DNA of 26,391 bases from DASQBT01 sp049578545 (GCA_049578545.1 JBAUMF010000102.1:1-26391); one strand, 5' to 3'. Counted from the first letter of the stretch, positions 7,570-14,153 are shown. The notes: generated by a model not told the origin, from the sequence alone. Numbers and translations: made by a program.

Positions 7570-8313
7570 TTACACCAGGCTCCAGGCGGTCTTGATGGCA
7601 ACCGCGATCAGCACCAGGGCGATGACTCGTTTCAACTGCTCGCCGGCCAGCTTCTCGCTGGCCAGCCAGGCCCCGAGGCCGGCACCGGCCGCGCTCGCCA
7701 GCCCGGTCGTAACCAGCAGCGCCGAGTCGATCCGCGCCACACTGACATGGGCCAGGAAACCGGCCAGCGAAGCGAACAAGACCACGCACGCCGCGCTGGC
7801 CGAGGCGCGTTTCGGCTCCATGCCACTCGCCACCAGCGCGGGGACGATGATGTTGCCGCCCCCCACCCCCAGCAGGCCTCCGACGAACCCCGCCAGCGCG
7901 CCGATCGGCAGGCCCAGGGTCAGGGCCTCGCGGGTGGAGACGCGGGCGGCGCGTGTCCGCGGGCGGTAAAGCAGGATCATCAGAGCGGCAAACAGCAGGA
8001 AGGCGACGAACAATCCCAATAGCAAGCGCCGGTCCATGCCCTGGGCCAAATGGACCCCGAGCGGGGAGGCCAGCACCGCCAGGACCAGCATGGGCAGAAC
8101 CAGACGCCACGCCACCAGCCCCTTGCGAATAAAGGTTGCGGAGGCGACGGCCATGGCGACGGCATTGAGCAGCAGTGCAGTAGCCATCGCCGTTTGCAGT
8201 TCGATGCCGAATGTCAGGAAGACCGGAATCAATACGAAGGCGGCCCCGACCCCGGCCATGGTGAACACCGTGGTCAATGCGAACGTGAGCAAGGCGGCCA
8301 GAACAAGGCTCAT
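7570..8313 (-). CDS. TauE/SafE (TSUP) family anion permease
   Basis: This 247-residue membrane protein has about eight hydrophobic segments and the repeated glycine-rich signature of the family (FTMAGVGAAFVLIP in the first half, GGLLGVGGGNIIVP in the second). Family members export or import sulfite, sulfoacetate or related anions. The substrate here is not readable, but a sulfur oxyanion is plausible beside OsmC and redox genes. The ATG at 8313 is chosen because the polypurine stretch GGAAGGGGG lies just upstream; an in-frame extension to 8364 lacks a site. Confidence 0.87.
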   Translation of the reverse strand: MSLVLAALLTFALTTVFTMAGVGAAFVLIPVFLTFGIELQTAMATALLLNAVAMAVASATFIRKGLVAWRLVLPMLVLAVLASPLGVHLAQGMDRRLLLGLFVAFLLFAALMILLYRPRTRAARVSTREALTLGLPIGALAGFVGGLLGVGGGNIIVPALVASGMEPKRASASAACVVLFASLAGFLAHVSVARIDSALLVTTGLASAAGAGLGAWLASEKLAGEQLKRVIALVLIAVAIKTAWSLV

Positions 8314-8383
8314 CCACACCACCCCCTTCCACCCTTCGTCCGCACAATCGGGAGCGACGCACAAGCCAGGACGATGGAAAGGA

Positions 8384-8818
8384 TCACCTCGCGGGCTCCT
8401 TGGGCGTGCTGCGCCGCAGCATGCCGGAAAGCTGTGTTCCCGGCGCCACGGTGTTGAACACAGTGCCGAATTGCTTCACATTGTCGTGCAGCAATTCCAG
8501 GCGCCGGTCGGATTCGTCGGTATCGACAATGATTTCGTAAGTGATGGATTCCATCTTCGGCGGCACATCCTGGCGCACCCCGTCCACGCTCACTTCCACG
8601 CCGCGCAGCTCGAACTGCAGGATAGGCGTGATGCGCTCGATGCCCTTGATGATGCAGGCGGACAAAGCGGCGAGCAGCAGTTCGGCCGGGTTGAAGGCCT
8701 TGGGGTTGCCGGCCAGATCGGTATCCAGAAGAATTTCCGCCTGCTTGCAGCGCGCCAGGCTGCCATGGGCATCCAGCCGCATGGTCTGAACGTGAAAGCT
8801 CATCTTGGGACTGTTCAT
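8384..8818 (-). CDS. OsmC-like protein with a single conserved cysteine
   Basis: The 144-residue protein has the OsmC/Ohr fold signature NPAELLLAALSACIIKGI with Cys55 as the first catalytic cysteine. Ohr and OsmC reduce organic hydroperoxides with two cysteines. Here the second position, expected in the helix near residue 120, lacks Cys (KQFGTVFNTV), so ordinary peroxidase chemistry is unlikely. A thiol-carrier or persulfide role is possible but inferred. A start at 8818 is supported by AAAGGAA. Neighbours are the TSUP permease downstream and a GlcG-like gene upstream. Confidence 0.83.
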   Translation of the reverse strand: MNSPKMSFHVQTMRLDAHGSLARCKQAEILLDTDLAGNPKAFNPAELLLAALSACIIKGIERITPILQFELRGVEVSVDGVRQDVPPKMESITYEIIVDTDESDRRLELLHDNVKQFGTVFNTVAPGTQLSGMLRRSTPKEPAR

Positions 8819-8842
8819 GGGGCGTGTTCCTTTGGGCGGTTC

Positions 8843-9346
8843 TCAGAACGCCAGGTCGGCCTCGATCGCGGCCAGACCCGCCTTGGCGCAAATGTCATCG
8901 TTGTCGCCGCCGGGCGCGCCCGACACGCCGATGGCGCCCACTTGTTGACCGCCCGCTTCGATGGGCAGCCCGCCGCCGATCATCACCACGCCGGGCAGGC
9001 TCATGATGGCCTTCTCGGCGGCATCGGGCCGGGTGACGCGGGCTGCGACGTGGGTGGTCGCCTCGCGCCAGCTTGCCGCGGTGCGTGCCTTGCCGGTGGC
9101 CGCTTCCACGGTGTGCCAGCCGGCATAGCGGTCGCGCAGCATCACCAGCGGCAGGCCGGCAGGATCGGTCACGCTCACCGCCACTTGCCAGCCACGTTTC
9201 TGACATTCGGCTCTCGCGGCCTGCGCGGCCTTGAGGGCGATTTCCGGGGTGATGACTTGTTGCGTCCAGGTTGCGGAATCGGCCAGCGCACTACTGGCTA
9301 CAGCGCTTAGCAAGGCAGCGCCAAGGGCAAGGCATATCGATTTCAT
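8843..9346 (-). CDS. Exported GlcG/HbpS-like (DUF336) protein
   Basis: The 167-residue product has a Sec signal peptide (1-22, cleavage after ALA). The mature part is a DUF336 domain: PEIALKAAQAARAECQKRGW, VSVTDPAGLPLVMLRDRYA, SLPGVVMIGGGLPI and a GAIGVSGAPGGDND end. HbpS from Streptomyces binds heme and senses redox stress; other members act as cobalamin or small-molecule binders. No heme ligand can be assigned confidently. A longer in-frame start at 9406 was rejected because it reads through the IS end and lacks a signal peptide at its start. The insertion sequence ends only a few bases upstream, so the gene has probably lost its native upstream sequence. Confidence 0.8.
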   Translation of the reverse strand: MKSICLALGAALLSAVASSALADSATWTQQVITPEIALKAAQAARAECQKRGWQVAVSVTDPAGLPLVMLRDRYAGWHTVEAATGKARTAASWREATTHVAARVTRPDAAEKAIMSLPGVVMIGGGLPIEAGGQQVGAIGVSGAPGGDNDDICAKAGLAAIEADLAF

Positions 9347-9357
9347 GACTGATCTAT

Positions 9358-9370
9358 ATGGACGCTTCCC
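9358..9370 (+). repeat. Subterminal inverted repeat, transposase-distal end
   Basis: ATGGACGCTTCCC is the exact reverse complement of 10786-10798. It lies 12 bases from the GlcG-like start codon, defining the insertion edge. Confidence 0.85.
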
Positions 9371-9638
9371 GATTGCCAAGGGTTTTGATTGTGTTTTAGT
9401 AAACAAGCTAAGGCTGCAGTTCTATATCCGGCCTTGTTGCAGGCTATATCCCTGCGGGCCCCGATGGATTTCGCTGACTTGCGCCTCATTCTCCGAACGG
9501 ACTTTGATGTCCAGTCAGTCATTCAGGTTTAGCAAGCCACGGTCTGACCTGTTTGCCATCACACAATTTTTACCTATCGCAATCTTTCAGCATTCATTCC
9601 TTTGTTTGGTTCATCGATCGATGGGTCCAGTGTCAGCC
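9371..9638 (-). ncRNA. Candidate bridge/seeker RNA region of the IS1111-type element
   Basis: The 268 bases between the transposase stop and the end repeat carry no ORF that looks real. IS1111-group elements encode their target-specifying bridge (seeker) RNA in this position. Small stems are visible, for example GCAGGGATATAGCCTGC and GGACATCAAAGTCC on the minus strand. Boundaries and guide loops cannot be set by eye. Confidence 0.45.
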
Positions 9639-10664
9639 CTACGCAGGCTTGATGCTGACCCAATCCCCTTGGTACGCCCGGTCATGAGCCAGCATGGCCC
9701 AGATCGTTCGTGCGATCTTGTTGGCCAGCGCAACCACCACCACATTGGACGGCCTGCGCTTGCCTAATTCATCCACCCACGCCCCAGGTTGCCTGGCGTT
9801 CATCAGCACCGAGCGAGCACCGTGGATCAGCAGGGTTCGCAAGTAGGTATCACCACGTTTGCTGATGCCCAGCAACCTTGTCTTGCCACCTGTTCCGGTT
9901 TGTTTGGGAACCAAGCCCACCCAGGCGGCAAATTCACGCCCGGACTTGAAGGCGTTGGCATCCCCCATCGTGGCCACCGCTGCCGTGGCAGTCAGCAGAC
10001 CCACCCCGGGGATGGCGGCAATGGCTTTGGCCGCCTTGTCTGTCTTCAGCCAGACTTGTAGCTTGCGTTCGATCTCAACGATCTGGTTGTCCAGTTCTGT
10101 AATGCGCTGCCATTGCTCGCGTAGGGCTTCAACCACGATGCTGGGCAACCGTCGCTCAACCCGTTCAAGCGCGGCAGCAATCCCTTTGCGCAAACCGGCT
10201 TTGCCCTGCGGCATCACCTCACCGTATTCCGTGAGCAAGCCCCGTAGCGCGTTGATCTGCATAGTGCGCATCTTGACCAGTCCCTGGCGCATGCGGTGTA
10301 GTGCAAGAATGGCCTGCTGCTGTTCGGTCTTGATCGCAATCGGCTTGATGCCCGGCTGCTGAACGGCGGTCCAGATCGCCTTGGCATCGGCCACATCGCC
10401 CTTGTTGCCCATGACGAAGGATTTAACCAGCTTGCCGGACAGCAATTTGACCTCGTGACCTTGCTTGATGAGTTCCCGCGCCCAGTGCTGGGCACCCCCG
10501 CATGCTTCCATGCCAATCAGGCACGCTTGCCGGTTGGCGAAATGCTCCAGAAACTTCTCCCGCTTGAGCTGCAAACTCACAATCTCTCCAGTTTCAGTGT
10601 CTATCCAATGCAGTTGGAATACCCGTTTTGCAATGTCAATGCCGACTACGGTATGCTTCATCAT
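9639..10664 (-). CDS. IS110-family transposase (DEDD recombinase)
   Basis: The 341-residue protein has the RuvC-like N-terminal domain with Asp10 (VGIDIAK), Glu53 (IGMEACGG) and Asp90/Asp93 (KGDVADAK). It also has the C-terminal Transposase_20 domain (IPGVGLLTATAAVATMGD, then GREFAAWVGLVPKQTGTGGK), which carries the serine used in strand exchange. The reading frame is intact and of normal length. The start is the first of two adjacent ATGs behind AGAGGAT; an extension to 10733 has no supporting site. Confidence 0.93.
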   Translation of the reverse strand: MMKHTVVGIDIAKRVFQLHWIDTETGEIVSLQLKREKFLEHFANRQACLIGMEACGGAQHWARELIKQGHEVKLLSGKLVKSFVMGNKGDVADAKAIWTAVQQPGIKPIAIKTEQQQAILALHRMRQGLVKMRTMQINALRGLLTEYGEVMPQGKAGLRKGIAAALERVERRLPSIVVEALREQWQRITELDNQIVEIERKLQVWLKTDKAAKAIAAIPGVGLLTATAAVATMGDANAFKSGREFAAWVGLVPKQTGTGGKTRLLGISKRGDTYLRTLLIHGARSVLMNARQPGAWVDELGKRRPSNVVVVALANKIARTIWAMLAHDRAYQGDWVSIKPA

Positions 10665-10785
10665 GGATCCTCTGGTTTGCCTGGAAGAACTCCATGTTCC
10701 TCCCAATTTGGCACTTCGATGCCGTCGGCCCATGAGGATCCACCTTACTCCCCACCCTAGGTCATCTCAGTAGCCCGTCGCCGGG

Positions 10786-10798
10786 GGGAAGCGTCCAT
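10786..10798 (-). repeat. Subterminal inverted repeat, transposase-proximal end
   Basis: GGGAAGCGTCCAT is the exact reverse complement of 9358-9370. About 42 bp separate it from the stop codon of the redox gene at 10841. Confidence 0.85.
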
Positions 10799-10840
10799 TC
10801 CATTCTCCAAAGCGGCGTGTGGAAGCAGGCGCCAGTGTAC

Positions 10841-11077
10841 TCACGCTTGAGCGATCCATTGCGCGATCTTGTCGCGGCTGGGCACGCCGCCGGCATGCAC
10901 CACCTTGCCGTCGATCACCACCCCCGGGGTGGACATGACGCCATAAGCCATGATGGCGCGGATGTCCTCGACCTTGGCGAGTTCAACCGCCACGCCTCTT
11001 TCCGCCGCCACTTCCTCGATGAGTTTGAACGTGGTCTTGCAGTTGGCGCAGCCGCTGCCGAGTACCTTGATCTCCAT
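10841..11077 (-). CDS. Mini-thioredoxin (redox-active disulfide protein, CxxC)
   Basis: This 78-residue thioredoxin-fold protein has the active site CANC (Cys10, Cys13) after MEIKVLGSG and the cis-proline segment MSTPGVVIDGKVVHAG. Such stand-alone domains regularly follow YraQ/ArsP-type permease genes, and the pairing here is the same: the permease stop lies 11 bp upstream. It probably reduces or handles a thiol-bound substrate, possibly a metalloid, in the cytoplasm. GAAAGGAAG precedes the ATG. Confidence 0.88.
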   Translation of the reverse strand: MEIKVLGSGCANCKTTFKLIEEVAAERGVAVELAKVEDIRAIMAYGVMSTPGVVIDGKVVHAGGVPSRDKIAQWIAQA

Positions 11078-11088
11078 GCTTCTTCCTT

Positions 11089-12144
11089 TCACAAAACAAA
11101 ATTGAACACATAGCCCACCAGCAGGATGCCGGCGGCCACCACGCCCGCGAAGGTGGCGATCAGACGGGGCTTCAAGACCTTGCGCAGGATGATCATTTCC
11201 GGCGCCGACAGCGCGATCACGCTCATCATGAAGGCCAGCACCGTGCCCAGCGCCGCGCCCTTGCCGAGCAGCGCCTCGACGATGGGAATGATGCCTGCCG
11301 CGTTGGTGTACATGGGCACGCCGATTGCCACCGCGGCGGGAATCGACCACCACGGCGCATCCCGGCCCATGATGGAAGCCATGAAGTCCTCCGGCACATA
11401 GCCATGAATCGCCGCGCCCAGCGCGATTCCGGCGATGACGTAGGGCCACACCTTGCCGACGATCTCGCGCACGTGGACAACGGCGCGCTCGATGCGTTCG
11501 CCCCAGCGCATTACGGTGGTATCGATGGCGGCGCTCGGCTGAGTGTTCTGCATGGCGCGCACCCAGTCTTCCAGGTGATGCTCCATGCCCAGCTTGCCGA
11601 TCACCAGGCCGGCCACGACCGCCACCGCCAATCCCAGCGCCAGATAAAGCCCCGCCACTTGCCAGCCGAACAGGCCGAACAGCAGCGCGAGCGCTACCTC
11701 GTTCACCATGGGCGCGGAAATCAGGAAGGAAAAGGTCACCCCCAACGGCACCCCGGCAGAAAGAAAACCGATGAACAGCGGTACCGCCGAGCACGAACAG
11801 AACGGTGTGACGATACCCAGTCCCGCCGCCATGACATTGCCCGCGCCCAGGCGCCGCCCCGACAGCAGCGCGCGGGTGCGCTCCGGCGACACGAAGGTGT
11901 GAATGAGCCCCATGACGAACACCACGCCGGTCAGCAGCAGCAGCACCTTGGGCGCGTCGTAGAAAAAGAATTGCAGCGCGCCGCCCAGACGACTGCCCTG
12001 CGCCACCGGAAGTTCGCCGACCAAGGCTTGGGATACCGGAATCAGGCTCTGATACAGGAAAAACCACAGCGCGCCGGCGAGCAGCAGGAAGAGCTGCGGC
12101 TGCTTTCCGGGCCAGCGTTTCAGTCTTATGGCGAGGGCTTGCAC
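11089..12144 (-). CDS. YraQ/ArsP-type permease (DUF318)
   Basis: The 351-residue inner-membrane protein has about eight to ten hydrophobic segments. It carries the family signature TPFCSCSAVPLFIGFLSAG, with Cys116 and Cys118 in the first half, and a second-half repeat IGVPMYTNAAGIIPI. Characterised ArsP members export trivalent organoarsenicals; many YraQ members are uncharacterised. The GTG at 12144, behind CGGAGAC, is preferred over an in-frame TTG at 12189 that lacks a site. It is followed by the CxxC redox gene and preceded by the ECF sigma gene. Its arsenical role is plausible given the ars operon in the window but unproven. Confidence 0.85.
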   Translation of the reverse strand: MQALAIRLKRWPGKQPQLFLLLAGALWFFLYQSLIPVSQALVGELPVAQGSRLGGALQFFFYDAPKVLLLLTGVVFVMGLIHTFVSPERTRALLSGRRLGAGNVMAAGLGIVTPFCSCSAVPLFIGFLSAGVPLGVTFSFLISAPMVNEVALALLFGLFGWQVAGLYLALGLAVAVVAGLVIGKLGMEHHLEDWVRAMQNTQPSAAIDTTVMRWGERIERAVVHVREIVGKVWPYVIAGIALGAAIHGYVPEDFMASIMGRDAPWWSIPAAVAIGVPMYTNAAGIIPIVEALLGKGAALGTVLAFMMSVIALSAPEMIILRKVLKPRLIATFAGVVAAGILLVGYVFNFVL

Positions 12145-12168
12145 GTGGACGTCTCCGTTTGCTCTGCC

Positions 12169-12185
12169 GAGGCGAAATGCGCCTC
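12169..12185 (-). other. Small hairpin between sigma gene and permease
   Basis: GAGGCG (12169-12174) and CGCCTC (12180-12185) form a 6-bp stem with a 5-base loop in the 81-bp gap. No T-run follows on the minus strand, so it is not a normal terminator. Confidence 0.3.
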
Positions 12186-12225
12186 TCAATCATGAAGACG
12201 AACGAAACCGCAAAAAGATGCAGAC

Positions 12226-12753
12226 CTACTTGCTGCGCGGCACGAAGCAGCAGATCTTGCCGGCTTCGTCATAGCGGACCTGGCAGGCCTCGTTCAGATG
12301 CGCGCGCAGACGCTTGCGCGCCCGTTGCACGCGCGACTTGGCGCCCGCCAGGCTGATGCCCTTGAGGCGCGCATAGTCCTGCTGCTTGAGCCCTTGCAGA
12401 TCGCACAGGTTGATGGCCTCGCGGTCTTCGTCGGATAATTCGGACAGCGCCCGCGGCAGGCACGCGGCCAGGCCATCCACGGCGGCGGGCTCGTCGGCGT
12501 CAACGGCCAGATCCTCCGGCAGTTCGACCTCGTTCTTATGCAGGCGCAGGCGGTCGGCCAGCGCATTTCTTGCCACTTCAAACAGCCAGGCGCGCGCATT
12601 GCCGATGTCGCAGAATTTCCTGCCCTGGCGCAGCGCCTTGAGGAACAGTTCCTGCAGCATGTCATCGGCATCGTGCGCGTTGCCCATGCGTGCCCGCAGC
12701 CAGACCCGCAGTTCCCCTTCGTGGCGGTTCCAGGCGGTCATCAGGCAATTCAT
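12226..12753 (-). CDS. ECF sigma factor, SigZ-like, with a cysteine tail
   Basis: The 175-residue protein has sigma region 2 (DADDMLQELFLKALRQ, then ARAWLFEVARNALADRLR) and region 4 (LSDEDREAINLCDLQGLKQQ through GISLAGAKSRVQRARKRLR). The C-terminal extension CQVRYDEAGKICCFVPRSK carries Cys157, Cys168 and Cys169, similar in kind to the Cys-containing tail of SigZ-type factors, and might sense metals or thiols. No anti-sigma gene is adjacent. The ATG at 12753 follows AGGAG and overlaps a TGA in another frame (ATGA), exactly as in the decayed copy at 13542. It probably drives genes in this minus-strand series; targets are unknown. Confidence 0.85.
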   Translation of the reverse strand: MNCLMTAWNRHEGELRVWLRARMGNAHDADDMLQELFLKALRQGRKFCDIGNARAWLFEVARNALADRLRLHKNEVELPEDLAVDADEPAAVDGLAACLPRALSELSDEDREAINLCDLQGLKQQDYARLKGISLAGAKSRVQRARKRLRAHLNEACQVRYDEAGKICCFVPRSK

Positions 12754-12803
12754 CTGCGTCCAACTCCTGCTTGCGTGCTCATCGCCCGCTCGTGATTCCA
12801 ATT
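12750..12803 (-). pseudogene. Remnant of a tlpA 3' end upstream of the sigma gene
   Basis: Read in the frame that ends in the TGA overlapping the sigma ATG, this gives NWNHERAMSTQAGVGRR and a stop. It matches the C-terminus of the intact TlpA at 13539 (NWNHERTRSQKVVAGRP and stop), including the same overlap. An 18-bp stretch, CCGCTCGTGATTCCAATT, is identical at 12786-12803 and 13575-13592. The rest of this tlpA copy is missing. Confidence 0.6.
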
Positions 12804-12889
12804 ATCGTGGGTGGCAGAAGCACCATCAAGGCGAACAGGAGAAACGTCCATTTCAAGGCATGGCCAGCGCTAGGCGCTCTTGCATGCAC
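12779..12889 (-). CDS. Possible small hydrophobic ORF or fused signal-peptide remnant
   Basis: A 36-residue frame starts at GTG 12889, two bases after the stop of the exported hypothetical protein, or at TTG 12856. It contains KWTFLLFALMVLLPPTIIG, a strong membrane or signal segment, then stops. It may be a genuine small membrane protein. It may also be the signal-peptide half of a deleted tlpA copy whose last codons lie in another frame at 12750-12803. No ribosome site is clear. Confidence 0.25.
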   Translation of the reverse strand: MHARAPSAGHALKWTFLLFALMVLLPPTIIGITSGR

Positions 12890-12891
12890 CG

Positions 12892-13353
12892 CTAGATGCA
12901 GACCGGCTCGATCCTGAGGGGTAGGAGGTTGGACTCGTTCACATTCGCGATCCAGGTGAACATGAAGTTCTCGAAGGCCACGAAGGGCGGAAAGCCATAG
13001 GTCATTTTTTCTATCTGGGCACAGGGCGTGGTGAAGGTCACGGTGGGCCTCTGATTTTCCAGCAGATAGATCACAAATGGCAGGGGCGCAAGGGAGATTT
13101 TCTTTCCCGGGAAAGACTGGGCCGCGCTCCGCCCTGATGCCACTGGCCCGGAAGCTGTCGACTCTGTCCCTGTCGGCTCTGACGCTGTTGGCGCTGTTGG
13201 CTCTGGCGCTGTTGGCGCTGTTGGCTCTGGCGCCATCAATCCCGCCGCTATCGGCTCCGGCAGAGTCTGTGCGTCTTCGGCATAGGCTGACCCGAAGAGT
13301 ACTGAAAGTCCGATTAAAACGGCACAGCTAAGATAGTTTTGCTTCTCGTTCAT
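12892..13353 (-). CDS. Exported hypothetical protein with Pro-Thr-Glu repeats
   Basis: The 153-residue product has a signal peptide (1-25, cleavage after SAYA). A low-complexity linker built on the octamer PEPTAPTA (about 41-75) follows, then a compact C-terminal domain of about 70 residues with two cysteines (TTPCAQ and the penultimate residue Cys152). I recognise no family. A linker plus small domain suggests a periplasmic or surface protein reaching through the cell-wall space. The start at 13353 is backed by GGAG at eight bases. It sits between a decayed sigma remnant and the intact sigma gene. Confidence 0.7.
   Translation of the reverse strand: MNEKQNYLSCAVLIGLSVLFGSAYAEDAQTLPEPIAAGLMAPEPTAPTAPEPTAPTASEPTGTESTASGPVASGRSAAQSFPGKKISLAPLPFVIYLLENQRPTVTFTTPCAQIEKMTYGFPPFVAFENFMFTWIANVNESNLLPLRIEPVCI
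13175..13234. repeat. 24-bp tandem repeat, 2.5 copies, in the hypothetical gene
   Basis: The unit GGCTCTGRCGCTGTTGGCGC plus CTGTT-type remainder recurs at 13175, 13199 and 13223 (partial). It encodes the PEPTAPTA octamer on the minus strand. In-frame units allow copy-number change without frameshift. Confidence 0.75.
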
Positions 13354-13409
13354 GGTCGTCTCCATATATAAGTGGTTTTCCACCCCTTTTGAGCAAGGTT
13401 GCAGGGGGG

Positions 13410-13542
13410 CTACTTGGCGCGGGGTACGAAACAGCACACCTTCCCGGCCGCGTCGATGACAGGCGGCGAGGCTGGCCACGCCGGGAAGCTCGTCGGTTTT
13501 GGTGAACCAGATTTTTGGACAGACGGTCATGAGGCAGTTCAT
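13410..13542 (-). pseudogene. Decayed second copy of the ECF sigma gene
   Basis: It begins MNCLMT at an ATG overlapping the tlpA stop, the same first six residues and overlap as the intact sigma gene. In another frame it ends with IDAAGKVCCFVPRAK and a stop, matching the intact tail DEAGKICCFVPRSK. Almost all of sigma regions 2 and 4 are absent and the 133-bp length is not a multiple of three. The middle 25 codons resemble nothing in the intact copy. I read it as an internally deleted duplicate; a short Cys-tail gene of its own is the alternative. Confidence 0.5.
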
Positions 13543-14078
13543 GGGCGCCCCGCAACGACTTTCTGGCTCCTCGTCCGCTCGTGATTCCAATTTTCCATGA
13601 AGCCCAGGACGTTTTCGCGATTCACCATGCCTGGGATGAACATGACGATCTCGCCAGCGGGATCGTAAAGGTAAGAGGTCGGGTAGAAGTCCACCGGACC
13701 GACTTGGCGGAATGCGCTGTCCGGATCGCGCCGCGCCCCGCCGGCGACAATAGCGGCGGCATCAAAATCGTGCAGCCTGGCCGTGTCGCGGACCACGTTT
13801 CGATCCGGGCCGTAGTCAAGACCGACACCGATTACCACGAAATCTTTGCGCCTGTTCAGGTCGTTGAGCAGCGGAACCTCGTTCCAGCACGTGGGACACC
13901 AGGGCGCCCAGAAGTTCACCAATACCCATTTGCCCCGGTAGTCGGACAGGCGCAGGTTTTTGCCCAGGATATCGGTGAACCTGAAGTCGATGGCCTTTTC
14001 CGCGAATGCTGGCAGCGGCGGGAATGCGAACAGGGCCGCCGCGACAAGCGCGCGTGTCATCAGGTTTCCAAGCTTCAT
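13539..14078 (-). CDS. TlpA-family exported thioredoxin
   Basis: The 179-residue protein has a signal sequence (1-26, ending PAFA) and a periplasmic thioredoxin fold with active site WAPWCPTCWNEVP (Cys61, Cys64). The family cis-proline region is FYPTSYLYDPAGEIV. TlpA/ResA-like proteins reduce disulfides in the periplasm, for example in apocytochrome c maturation, which would suit a cytochrome-linked module. The ATG at 14078 follows AAGGGG; an in-frame ATG at 14099 is less likely. Its TGA overlaps the ATG of the decayed sigma copy. Confidence 0.87.
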   Translation of the reverse strand: MKLGNLMTRALVAAALFAFPPLPAFAEKAIDFRFTDILGKNLRLSDYRGKWVLVNFWAPWCPTCWNEVPLLNDLNRRKDFVVIGVGLDYGPDRNVVRDTARLHDFDAAAIVAGGARRDPDSAFRQVGPVDFYPTSYLYDPAGEIVMFIPGMVNRENVLGFMENWNHERTRSQKVVAGRP

Positions 14079-14139
14079 CGCCCGACCCCTTGCTTCCATC
14101 AGGAAACAGGATAGTGCGAGATGAAACGGGTACGAGCAT

Positions 14140-14153
14140 ATGATTCAAATCAC
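14140..14153. promoter_or_regulatory. FNR-like half-matched palindrome upstream of tlpA
   Basis: ATGATTCAAATCAC keeps TGAT-N4-ATCA, 8 of 10 consensus positions of TTGAT-N4-ATCAA. It overlaps the last codon of the Crp/Fnr gene and centres about 68 bp upstream of the tlpA start. A CACTAT hexamer at 14111-14116 (minus strand) would place a start site about 42 bases from the centre. Confidence 0.35.

Larger units (their letters stand above)
9358..10798 (-). mobile_element. IS110-family element, IS1111 group
   Basis: About 1.44 kb lies between two 13-bp inverted repeats, ATGGACGCTTCCC at 9358-9370 and GGGAAGCGTCCAT at 10786-10798. Subterminal inverted repeats distinguish the IS1111 group from other IS110-family elements, so the true ends lie a few bases outside these. 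The transposase is intact and the long non-coding segment lies downstream of it, as expected for this group. The element separates the 78-residue redox gene from the GlcG-like gene. Confidence 0.85.

Noticed and set aside
8036..9310. 424-codon open frame opposite the TSUP, OsmC and GlcG genes
   Set aside because: It crosses three well-supported genes antisense and shows no family features.
10841..12193. 450-codon open frame spanning permease and redox genes
   Set aside because: Only its last 78 residues (the redox protein) are real; the earlier part is the permease read in the wrong frame.
13175..13234. CRISPR-like array
   Set aside because: The repeats are contiguous 24-bp coding units without spacers; no CRISPR array was seen anywhere in the window.
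12786..13592. 18-bp repeat as a shared regulatory operator
   Set aside because: It lies inside the tlpA coding end in both places and is explained by duplication of the tlpA-sigma junction.
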